A DNA stretch of 64,000 bases from a bacterium (lineage in GTDB: Bacteria; UBP15; UBA6099). Shown piece by piece: positions 25,036 through 32,591 of this stretch. The notes under the pieces were generated by a model. The model saw only the letters and a program-made list of their open reading frames with translations. It did no database searches and was not told where the DNA came from. Position 1 is the stretch's first letter; every line of letters begins with the position of its first letter. The stretch lies in assembly GCA_029564595.1 (NCBI GenBank), contig JAKQPS010000113.1:62001-126000 (forward strand), given 5' to 3'. The translations under genes and the position numbers were made by a program.

Positions 25036-27654
25036 TTATTCGCGAGCGATGTCCGCATATAGCGACGTTTTCTGCTCCATGACATTGGCGTTGAGTTTTA
25101 TCGGACGGTTGAACAGAGAGCGGGCTTCTATCAGTTTCACCGCGCGGCTCATAGAAGAGTCTTCAGGGAGAAGCTCTTCGAGCATGTTGCGCGCGGATTC
25201 CAGAGCCTGCGCGTTAAACAGGTTTCCTTCGACATTCGGGAAGTAAGCGATGTACAGGATGTCCATCTCCACCAAGTCGTTGAAGAAATGAGTGCCGAGA
25301 GAAACTTCGGGGATAAGGTTGTCGTTCATAGCGACAAGTTCGCAGATAACAGAGGCGGCGTTGATTTCGGTGAAGGAAACCGGAAGCCCCAGTTCGGGCA
25401 TGGAAGACCCCCAACGGCCGGGGCCTATCATCATGATGTTGCCGCCGGATTTGAGTTGCGGGAGGCGGGCAATCTTTCCTATGAGTCTGGCGGCGGCGTA
25501 CCTGTCCGAGCGAGGAAGCTCTCCGTATACCGAGGGAGGCACATAGATTATCCAGTCTATGTTGATATCGCGGCTTTTTCCGATGACAGCGCCGGTGGAC
25601 TTCATAATCAGATTTTCGACGGGGATAACGGGAGTCTCGGCGACTTCCCCGACCCCTTTGATGTTCAGGGGACGACATTGCAAAAGATTGATTCTGAGAG
25701 CGCCGTCGTCAGTGAAGTTGCCAGTGAACTCGATGTCAACGTCGGCGCCGTAAGCCTCACGCAGGATTGACATCATCTCGCGCATATCATCGGCGAAAGA
25801 GGTTTCCTTGAGGAGTTTGTTGAAAGTGAGGGCGCGGGAGGAAACATTTTTCATGCCGGCGGCTGCGGCGCGCCTGTCTGTTTCGGAGTCCCGCGAAGAC
25901 ACCATCTCAAGAGGAATGTCCTCGCACCTATTGGCAATTTTCTCAAAGGACATGAAGACCAGTTGGTTGGAATCAAGGTCGATCACGTCAGCTCTGCGCT
26001 GCGCGTATTTTCTCACTTTGTCGAAGCTGGATTCCGGGCGCATGCCGGGCATGTTGAGGGCGACGATTCTGGTGTAATCGTCGTCCACGCGGTCGACGGC
26101 GCGTGTTCCCAACCCGAACACGAGCCTGAGCATTCCCGCCTCCGGCACGATGCGTTTGTCCCAGACATAAGGATTGTGGGAGTAGCCGACGCCCGCGATG
26201 TGCGGGAAGAAAAGCCGGTTGTGGAAGGAGCCGGACACGCGTTGAACGAGCAGAGCCATCTGCTCATCCTGTTGGAGAAGTCCGCGCCTCGCGCGGTATG
26301 AAAGAGCTTTCTCGCTCATTGAGCTGGCATAGATGGACAACGCGGCGGAGATGAAATCTTCGAGCCTTTTCTCGCGAGGCCCCTGATTGGCGCAGAACAC
26401 GCTTTCGTATTTTCCTGAAAACGCATTCAGATAATTGTCTTCAAGAAGACTGCTCGACCTTACGATTATCGGCGACTGCCCGAAGTAGTCGAGCATATCC
26501 GCGAACTGCTTAATGATGGAATCCGGGAACTGGCCGACGAGCATCCTTCTGCGCGCCTGTCCCGCTCCTTCCATGAACCTTTCAGGGTCTTTCTGTTTTT
26601 CTCTGATGTGCCAAAGTCCGTTATGAACGATAAATGAATAGAAGACATCCGAGCCGACGTAAAAAGAATCGTGCGCTTCAAGAAGGTCGGGCCACCGTCC
26701 GCCTTGTTTGCGAAGTATAGCGCGGGATATGAGCATGCCGACTGACTTGCCGCCTATCTGTCCGCTGCCTATCATCCTCGATTTTATCTGCAACACATCG
26801 GAAAGAGTCAGGCATGAGCGAGCCAGTTCGAGAACCCGCGCGTCGCGGGATATCGTTATCCCGGCCAGTTTCGAGAGAGCGTCCGCCGCGTCGCTCTCAG
26901 GCCGTTCACCGCGTTTCACCGCATCGTTGATTTCTTTCGCCTCAGCGTAAATCCTTTCAAGGTCGCCCAAAGCGGCTTCGTTTTCTCCGGGGTTGACGCC
27001 CGGAGCGGACATCATAACGTCTGAAATGGAAGCGCTGTTTGTGACGGGTTGGAAACCTGAGCCGTCCCATACGTGCAGCATGTACATGGTGGGCGAATAT
27101 CTGCGCTGTACTTTCAGAGGATGGAGATACAATTCTCCGCTCTGTCTGAAAACGTTTATTATCACTTGGGCGGTGTTGTGTATGCGCTGGATGACGTCCG
27201 AAGAGTTGCGTCCACGCAACAACGCAAAATAGGCGATAGCTTCAACATCCAGAAGGTAAGGGCAAATCAGCACGAACATGTTGCCGAGCATCTGATCGCT
27301 GTGCCAGCGCTCCGAAAGGTCGGTCAGGCTGTCGAAGATATAGAAAGCGCCGCGGCCGTTCTCCCGGATTACGGCGTGGAGGTCGGAAATAAATTTCTCA
27401 AACCCGGCTTCCAGAGCGGGGCGAACGATGTCCACGCCTGAATCCTCCGGCACAAGAGGCCGGTGGGAGCCGAACCGGAAATACACCACCTTGCGCCCTT
27501 TGGCCCTCGCGCTCTGCCAGTACGGAGCGAGAAAGAACTCATAATCCTCAAGGGTGTCAGCGCGCCAAACGATGTTGTCTCCGGGGATAAGCCCGCGCAA
27601 CGTGTTGTCCAGACCGGGAAGCCCGGTGCTGAGTTGGGAATCTATCTGAGTCAT
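25036..27654 (-). CDS. KaiC-like/PEP-synthase ATP-grasp fusion protein
   Basis: The 872-residue protein joins two domains. Residues 1-230 resemble a RecA/KaiC-type module (TGLPGLDNTLRGLIPGDNIVWR, then VVYFRFG) but the Walker A loop GxxxxGK[ST] is missing: IPGDNIVWRADTLEDY occupies its place. Residues about 285-680 match the ATP-grasp domain of PEP synthase / PPDK (GQIGGKSVGML, PIIVRSSSLLEDNYLNAFSGKYESVF, LVFGLGTRAVD, LLQCRPL). No phosphohistidine swivel domain (TGGxxSHA) or PEP-binding barrel follows; a C-terminal block MMIGPGRWGSSMPELGLPVSF ends in SLGTHFFNDLVEMDILY. It probably transfers or senses phosphate rather than making PEP. Function is unknown. It lies 61 bases downstream of the 27716 gene on the same strand. 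Confidence 0.75.
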   Translation of the reverse strand: MTQIDSQLSTGLPGLDNTLRGLIPGDNIVWRADTLEDYEFFLAPYWQSARAKGRKVVYFRFGSHRPLVPEDSGVDIVRPALEAGFEKFISDLHAVIRENGRGAFYIFDSLTDLSERWHSDQMLGNMFVLICPYLLDVEAIAYFALLRGRNSSDVIQRIHNTAQVIINVFRQSGELYLHPLKVQRRYSPTMYMLHVWDGSGFQPVTNSASISDVMMSAPGVNPGENEAALGDLERIYAEAKEINDAVKRGERPESDAADALSKLAGITISRDARVLELARSCLTLSDVLQIKSRMIGSGQIGGKSVGMLISRAILRKQGGRWPDLLEAHDSFYVGSDVFYSFIVHNGLWHIREKQKDPERFMEGAGQARRRMLVGQFPDSIIKQFADMLDYFGQSPIIVRSSSLLEDNYLNAFSGKYESVFCANQGPREKRLEDFISAALSIYASSMSEKALSYRARRGLLQQDEQMALLVQRVSGSFHNRLFFPHIAGVGYSHNPYVWDKRIVPEAGMLRLVFGLGTRAVDRVDDDYTRIVALNMPGMRPESSFDKVRKYAQRRADVIDLDSNQLVFMSFEKIANRCEDIPLEMVSSRDSETDRRAAAAGMKNVSSRALTFNKLLKETSFADDMREMMSILREAYGADVDIEFTGNFTDDGALRINLLQCRPLNIKGVGEVAETPVIPVENLIMKSTGAVIGKSRDINIDWIIYVPPSVYGELPRSDRYAAARLIGKIARLPQLKSGGNIMMIGPGRWGSSMPELGLPVSFTEINAASVICELVAMNDNLIPEVSLGTHFFNDLVEMDILYIAYFPNVEGNLFNAQALESARNMLEELLPEDSSMSRAVKLIEARSLFNRPIKLNANVMEQKTSLYADIARE

Positions 27655-27715
27655 GCCCGCCCTCTAAGCGCTCCGGTATTGAATATCAAAATGCTCATTA
27701 ATTCCGAAACCGCCG

Positions 27716-29746
27716 TCACAGATATGACGGGATGTAACCGAAATAACGCCCCATCCAGTAAGGAGTAATCATGTCGACGCCGGCGAAGTTGCGGCCGTGG
27801 TCGTGTTCGGGATATGAAAGATGAGGGTCGTACGGGCTGCGCTGCCACTGGAAGTCCTGCGGCCGCCTGTATTGGATGGGAACAGGCTCGCACGTCCAGT
27901 CGTCATGTCCGGGAACTGTTTTGAATTCGACAGGTTCGGCCGGGATGTAAGGAGCGCGAGGCCCGCGAGGAAACGCCATCAACGTGTCGACCGCATTGAA
28001 CACCGCGCTCGCGTCACGGTCGCCCATAGCTCCGAGGTACTGCCAAGTGAAATGCGGGTTGCCTTCATGCTCGGTGCGTCTCTTCTCGGGAGCTTGGCAA
28101 CCGTCTTCCATCTTCACCTTGTCCTTCCAGAGCCATTGTAGCGTCTCGCGGTATCTCTCTCTTATCTTCGGATGCCGCTCGAACCTTGCAAGATGGAAGT
28201 AGTTGTTGTGGAGCAGATTCAGGTTGAACCATAAGGTATCCCAATAATCGTTATAAGCCTCTCCGTAAACGTAAACTTTTTTCAGGATCGACAGGTAGTT
28301 GCGCTCGAACGAACGTTCCGGCTCCGGATTGGGGTCTTTCGAGATAAGGTTAATGTATCTCTGCCGCCAGAGTTTGCGAGTGTCGTCGTCTTGGGCAACC
28401 GTGGCGGCCATATTAAACCAGTTGAGTATAAGCGCGGCGTTGAATCCGTTGGCCATGCGCGCGGGGCTTGTGTAGGGGTCGTAAGTGAGGTCTCCGCCTT
28501 CCGAGCCTTGAATGCCGTATCCGGACATTATGCCGTGCCGGGTGTGCTTGCCGTCCACATCCTGTATGCGCATCCTGTTGTCCCAGATATGAAACGACAT
28601 CGACACTATGTTTTCAGAGGCTTTCCTTCTGAATTCAGGCTCATCGAACAAGTCGAAAACCGTGGCGTTGCCCCAGTAGACGCCAGTGAACTGGTCCCTG
28701 CTGGCGGTGCTCAGAAAACGCCATCCTTTGTACGGACCTTCGGTTATCTCAAACTGGAACCGCGAGGGGTCCGGCTTTATGTAAGGCTCATCCCTGTGGC
28801 CTATCCATTCGTCGTTTTCATAGGCCCTGCCGATAAGGCCGGGAACGCCTGTGATTTCTCTAAGTCGGGTTGTGGCGTCGAGCGACTTCAACATGTTGGC
28901 GCGGGCGTAATCTTCGCCCGTGACCGCGTAGAAATATGCCGCTCCGGCCAGATACGTTCCCGTCCAGATGGCCGAATCGCCGTAGTGCTGATACGCCCCT
29001 TTCGGGTCGATTTCAAGCGTCAGTCCATAAGGAGAAAACCTGTCCTGATAATCCTTGTTGTACTCGCGCGCCTTCAACTCCATCCACCCGGGGGCCGAAG
29101 TGTCCGCAGACGAGCGCAGCGCGTAGAACTCGCTCGCAGTCGCGCCCGAAGCGTCGGATGCTTCGATAATCAGCAACACAACCGCTTCTCTGTCGGGAGA
29201 GGCCGCCAGTTCGCAGGCCGGGGACACCGACAGCCACGCGGGGGCGGCATCTTCCGCCGGGGCTTTCATGCCCGGTTTCGCCGCTCCTTCGAAATATGTT
29301 CTGGCCCTGACGACGCGGCAGTCTCCGTAAGGAGCTTGCCCCCCCTGCCCTTCGAGCCTGACTTTTACCGTCTCTCCAAGCTTCGCCACAGGAATTTCCC
29401 TGTATACCAGCCTGAAATCCGTTGACGACACCACAAAGGAAATGTCAGACTCCGCGAAAGAGCCGTCCGCTTTCTTTGCCCGCAGCCTCGCGGTCGTCCT
29501 CTCGATTCCCGCAGGATATCCCTCTATCGTGTTCCGCGAGGTCAAGCGAAGCCCGTGAGGAAGAGAGCCGGAAACGATTTCAAATGTCTCCCCGGCTGCC
29601 GCGCCGTCCATCAGCGCCTGCGCTTCAAAGTATTCGCCCAAAGGAATAGCATCCGCTCCGGGGACGGATATCCCAGCAAGCGCGCCTGAAACAGCTCCAG
29701 CTAAGAAGAACAGAGCAGCAATCGCAGAAATTATTTTCGTTTTCAT
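27716..29746 (-). CDS. Large secreted protein, Ig-like domain plus helical toroid-like region
   Basis: The 676-residue protein starts with a signal peptide (MKTKIISAIAALFFLAGAV, cleavage after ALAG-like). Residues about 30-110 look like an Ig-fold putative domain of the He_PIG type (TFEIVSGSLPHGLRLTSRNTIEGYPAG). The remainder is rich in Trp/Tyr/aromatic blocks such as YNKDYQDRFSPYG, WTGTYLAGAAYFYAVTGEDYARANMLKSLDA and YVYGEAYNDYWDTLWFNLNLLHNNYFHLARFERH, suggestive of an alpha/alpha-toroid as in glycoside hydrolases, but no catalytic motif could be assigned. The ATG at 29746 follows GGAGGCGG. It is exported; substrate and role are unknown. The PPDK-like fusion follows on the same strand. Confidence 0.65.
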   Translation of the reverse strand: MKTKIISAIAALFFLAGAVSGALAGISVPGADAIPLGEYFEAQALMDGAAAGETFEIVSGSLPHGLRLTSRNTIEGYPAGIERTTARLRAKKADGSFAESDISFVVSSTDFRLVYREIPVAKLGETVKVRLEGQGGQAPYGDCRVVRARTYFEGAAKPGMKAPAEDAAPAWLSVSPACELAASPDREAVVLLIIEASDASGATASEFYALRSSADTSAPGWMELKAREYNKDYQDRFSPYGLTLEIDPKGAYQHYGDSAIWTGTYLAGAAYFYAVTGEDYARANMLKSLDATTRLREITGVPGLIGRAYENDEWIGHRDEPYIKPDPSRFQFEITEGPYKGWRFLSTASRDQFTGVYWGNATVFDLFDEPEFRRKASENIVSMSFHIWDNRMRIQDVDGKHTRHGIMSGYGIQGSEGGDLTYDPYTSPARMANGFNAALILNWFNMAATVAQDDDTRKLWRQRYINLISKDPNPEPERSFERNYLSILKKVYVYGEAYNDYWDTLWFNLNLLHNNYFHLARFERHPKIRERYRETLQWLWKDKVKMEDGCQAPEKRRTEHEGNPHFTWQYLGAMGDRDASAVFNAVDTLMAFPRGPRAPYIPAEPVEFKTVPGHDDWTCEPVPIQYRRPQDFQWQRSPYDPHLSYPEHDHGRNFAGVDMITPYWMGRYFGYIPSYL

Positions 29747-30006
29747 TTTCCGCCTCCGAATCATCCCGGCGTATTTAAAACCGCCGACATGAGATTATAA
29801 CTCCGAGGCTGCATTTTTTTATATAGAGAGCGAATTGAGACAACCAATAGTTTTCCGTTATCCGCAATTACGTGGCGAAATATGAGTTGCAACCCGGATT
29901 TTCGTATATAATATCGCGTGATAAAAGCGGGAAAGAGCGGCGCATTTAGTAAAGCGAACGGCGTTTATGAAACACATAAACCCCGCCATCGTTCGAAAGG
30001 AGATAT

Positions 30007-30645
30007 ATGAGCCAATCTTTGAATAAAAGCGATTCGCTAGGGCTAGATAGTGGAGGACTTGCGGCGGCGGGACCATCAGCGGCCATATCATACCCGAAAG
30101 CAAAAGAGCCGATGGGGTTGAACAAGCTGTTCTCTCTGAGCTATCCGGTTAAGAGCGGCATAGCGCGCGTGGCGCTGCTGGCTCTGGCCGTTGGGTTTGA
30201 ATACTTGTCGCGAAATTGCGACAAGTTGAAAAAAGAGATATCGACATGGGAGGAAGGCCGGGTTTTCGCCCTCAGCGTCCTCAGCCAAGGCCCGTCTGTT
30301 GTTTTAAGAAAAGAAAACGGCGCGATCCGATATATCGGCGGCAATCTCAAAGACTCCGAAATAGTGTTTTATTTCAAGAACATTGATTCGGCGTTGATGC
30401 TGTTCGCAGGGTTGATCGGAGCCCACACGGCTTCCGCCCAGCATCGCACGATTGTTCACGGCGACATCGGGATCGCTATGGAGGTCCTGCGGGCGATGAA
30501 CATCGCGCAGTCCTACCTCTATCCCGGAATAGTGTTGAAGAAAACATTCAAGCGCGCGCCTAAGTTGTCATTCAGCGAGCAAATATTGAAATTGAAACTT
30601 ATGCTCGCGCTTTTGCCCGGCATAGCCGCGGCCGCAAAAAAATAG
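30007..30645 (+). CDS. Unknown protein, SCP2-like segment, partner of Fe-ADH
   Basis: The 212-residue protein is not securely identified. Residues about 95-145 (PSVVLRKENGAIRYIGGNLKDSEIVFYFKNIDSALMLFAGLIGAHTASAQHRTIVHGDIGIAM, read in pieces) have the strand pattern and 'F..NxDSA..L..G.......A.....I.GDI..AM' spacing of SCP2-type lipid-carrier domains. A hydrophobic segment lies at about 49-66 (IARVALLALAVGFEYL). The last 15 residues are also hydrophobic. AAAGGAG precedes the ATG. The iron alcohol dehydrogenase begins about 24 bases downstream, so the two are probably one operon, which suggests a lipid- or long-chain-substrate role. Confidence 0.55.
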   Translation: MSQSLNKSDSLGLDSGGLAAAGPSAAISYPKAKEPMGLNKLFSLSYPVKSGIARVALLALAVGFEYLSRNCDKLKKEISTWEEGRVFALSVLSQGPSVVLRKENGAIRYIGGNLKDSEIVFYFKNIDSALMLFAGLIGAHTASAQHRTIVHGDIGIAMEVLRAMNIAQSYLYPGIVLKKTFKRAPKLSFSEQILKLKLMLALLPGIAAAAKK

Positions 30646-30668
30646 TCAAAACATCGGGAGACATGATA

Positions 30669-31844
30669 ATGAAATCGGATTTCTACGAATTCTTCTGTCC
30701 AGTGAAAGTAATCAGCGGAAAGCAGGCGCTCTCCAACCTGCCGCACGAAATGGATCAGTTGAACGTCAAGCGGGCGCTGGTCGTGACGGATAAAGGGGTG
30801 GCGGGAGCGGGCCTGATAAGCTACGTCCAAGACGCGTTTCAAGGCTCATCCTGCGAGATAGGCCATATTTTCGACGAGACGCCTCCTGATTCAAGCAATA
30901 TGGTGGTCAATCAGGTGGCCGAACTGTTCCGGCAGAAGAACTGCGACTGTTTCGTGGCGGTCGGCGGAGGAAGCTGCATCGATACCGCTAAGGGAGCAAA
31001 CATCGTGGTTACGGAACAGACGGACGACCTGATGAAGTTCAGAGGAGCGGAAAGGCTGAAAAAAGCGATGAAGCCGCTACTGGTTGTGCCGACGACCGCC
31101 GGGACAGGTTCGGAAGTCACGCTTGTCGCCGTCATCAGCAACGTTCAGGCTGGCGTTAAAATGGCCTTCACGTCGGACCGGCTTTATCCGAACGTGGCGA
31201 TTCTGGATCCGAAGATGACGATGACAATGCCGCCGAAAATCACCGCCGCCACAGGGATGGACGCTCTGACTCACGCAATCGAAGCATATTATTGCCTGCA
31301 GAAAAACCCGATTTCCGATTCGCTGGCAATCACAGCGATTAAGCTGGCGATGGGGAACCTTGTAAAATGCGTCGAGAACGGAAAAGACGAATCCGCGCGT
31401 CTGGCGATGGCAAACTCTTCGCTCATCGCCGGGATGGCGTTTTCAAACTCGATGGTCGGAGTGGTTCACGCGCTGGCGCACGCGACCGGCGGCGTATGCC
31501 ATGTGCCCCACGGGGTAGCCAACGCAATCCTGCTTCCATTCGGCATGGAAAACAACCTCGCAAAGAGAGCCGCCGAAATAGGCGAGCTTGCGCCATACCT
31601 TTGCGAACGGGAGATACAGGGAGACGACCGAGCTAAAGCCGGGGCCGCGATTCAGGCCGTTAGAGACCTCAATAAAAAGTTGAACCAGTTGAGCGGTCTT
31701 CCCAACAGGCTGCGGGATGCCGGAGTGACCGAAGACAAACTAGAAGCGATTGCAAAAGTGGCCGTAAACGACGGGGCTTTGATATACAATCCGGAAGAAG
31801 TCACATTTGAAGAAGCGCTTGAAATATTGCGGCGAGCATTCTAA
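30669..31844 (+). CDS. Iron-containing alcohol dehydrogenase
   Basis: The 391-residue group III alcohol dehydrogenase has the NAD-binding AVGGGSCIDTAKGA and VPTTAGTGSEVT blocks and metal ligands in TGMDALTHAIEAYYCLQKNP, GVVHALAHATGGVCHVPHGVANA (Asp and His residues). It would interconvert an alcohol and an aldehyde or ketone with NAD(P). Substrate is unknown; fermentative butanol or 1,3-propanediol type reactions are the common ones. The ATG at 30669 is preferred over 30663 because GGAG spacing is better. It follows the SCP2-like gene closely; a bidirectional terminator follows. Confidence 0.9.
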   Translation: MKSDFYEFFCPVKVISGKQALSNLPHEMDQLNVKRALVVTDKGVAGAGLISYVQDAFQGSSCEIGHIFDETPPDSSNMVVNQVAELFRQKNCDCFVAVGGGSCIDTAKGANIVVTEQTDDLMKFRGAERLKKAMKPLLVVPTTAGTGSEVTLVAVISNVQAGVKMAFTSDRLYPNVAILDPKMTMTMPPKITAATGMDALTHAIEAYYCLQKNPISDSLAITAIKLAMGNLVKCVENGKDESARLAMANSSLIAGMAFSNSMVGVVHALAHATGGVCHVPHGVANAILLPFGMENNLAKRAAEIGELAPYLCEREIQGDDRAKAGAAIQAVRDLNKKLNQLSGLPNRLRDAGVTEDKLEAIAKVAVNDGALIYNPEEVTFEEALEILRRAF

Positions 31845-31872
31845 CCTCGCATTTTTTCGAAACAACGCCAAA

Positions 31873-31912
31873 AACCGAAAAGCCTCCCTGATGGGGAGGC
31901 GATTCGGTTATA
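31873..31912. terminator. Bidirectional terminator, Fe-ADH / phasin genes
   Basis: GCCTCCC (31882-31888) pairs with GGGAGGC (31894-31900), extended by AACCGAA (31873-31879) with TTCGGTT (31903-31909). On the minus strand it is followed by a T-run, so it serves best for the phasin gene and also ends the Fe-ADH transcript. Confidence 0.75.
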
Positions 31913-31933
31913 TATGCCTGCGTATCTGAAAGT

Positions 31934-32305
31934 TCAGGCCTTTTTGGACGGGGTCTGAGCCTTTTTGATCGCCCTTTGAAGCTTGGAGATTTTGTCTTCG
32001 AGGTCTTCGATGTCTTCGCGGGTGACGAGACCGATCTCAGAGAAAATCTTGTTCGCGCGCTCTTTAAACTTGTCGGCTACTTTCTCGCGGCTCTCTTTGC
32101 CCTTGTCCAGCCATTCGTCATAGCGTTCCTCGCCTAGCTCTACGAGCTGCTCGAAGCGCTCCTGCAGGTTGACTTCCTTCGCCTCTTCCACAACCGGTTC
32201 CGCTTCTTCTTCCGTGCGGCCTTCCACGAAGTCCTCGATCAGGTCCTGCATCTTCGCCAGCAAACCTATCCCCGCGTATCCTACCTTGTCCAGTTCCAGC
32301 GCCAT
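31934..32305 (-). CDS. Phasin-like, polyester-granule-associated protein
   Basis: The 123-residue protein is helical throughout. It starts with a hydrophobic helix (ELDKVGYAGIGLLAKMQDLIEDFVEG) followed by an acidic linker (EEEAEPVVEEAKE), an amphipathic helix with GxxxRxEx-type repeats (YDEWLDKGKESREKVADKFKERA) and the EDIEDLEDKISKLQRAIKKA end with a Lys-rich tail. This pattern matches the PhaF/PhaI and related phasin superfamily. It would coat polyhydroxyalkanoate granules or act in granule or membrane regulation. No PHA synthase is in the window. A near-consensus promoter and GGAGGAAAG ribosome site suggest high expression. Confidence 0.8.
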   Translation of the reverse strand: MALELDKVGYAGIGLLAKMQDLIEDFVEGRTEEEAEPVVEEAKEVNLQERFEQLVELGEERYDEWLDKGKESREKVADKFKERANKIFSEIGLVTREDIEDLEDKISKLQRAIKKAQTPSKKA

Positions 32306-32358
32306 TTCTCTTTCCTCCTCAATTTTTTCGACCAGTTTGTTTGGTCTTTATGCCACTA

Positions 32359-32386
32359 ATTATAAACGCGCCATTAACTTTGTCAA
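32359..32386 (-). promoter_or_regulatory. Near-perfect sigma70 promoter of the phasin gene
   Basis: On the minus strand TTGACA (-35, 32381-32386), a 16-base spacer and TATAAT (-10, 32359-32364) match the consensus exactly. The start would be near 32352, with a leader of about 45 bases. It is one of the strongest promoters in the window. Confidence 0.85.
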
Positions 32387-32591
32387 GCAATATTTAAATA
32401 ATTATTAAATAATTCAATCTATAAATAAATTTACCACATACAAAGGCATTATTTGTCGAGCGATATTGATTAATTTAATTTGTTTTTTAATAATCTTGAA
32501 CTATTCAACTCGATTTTAGACGTCGACACGAAGCAAAAGAGGTTGTTTTATGATGATTATTTAAAGGTTATTAATATTGATTAAAAAAAAA

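Noticed and set aside
25036-27654. Calling this gene PEP synthase (ppsA)
   Set aside because: Only the ATP-grasp part matches; the phosphohistidine and PEP-binding domains are missing and a KaiC-like domain is present.
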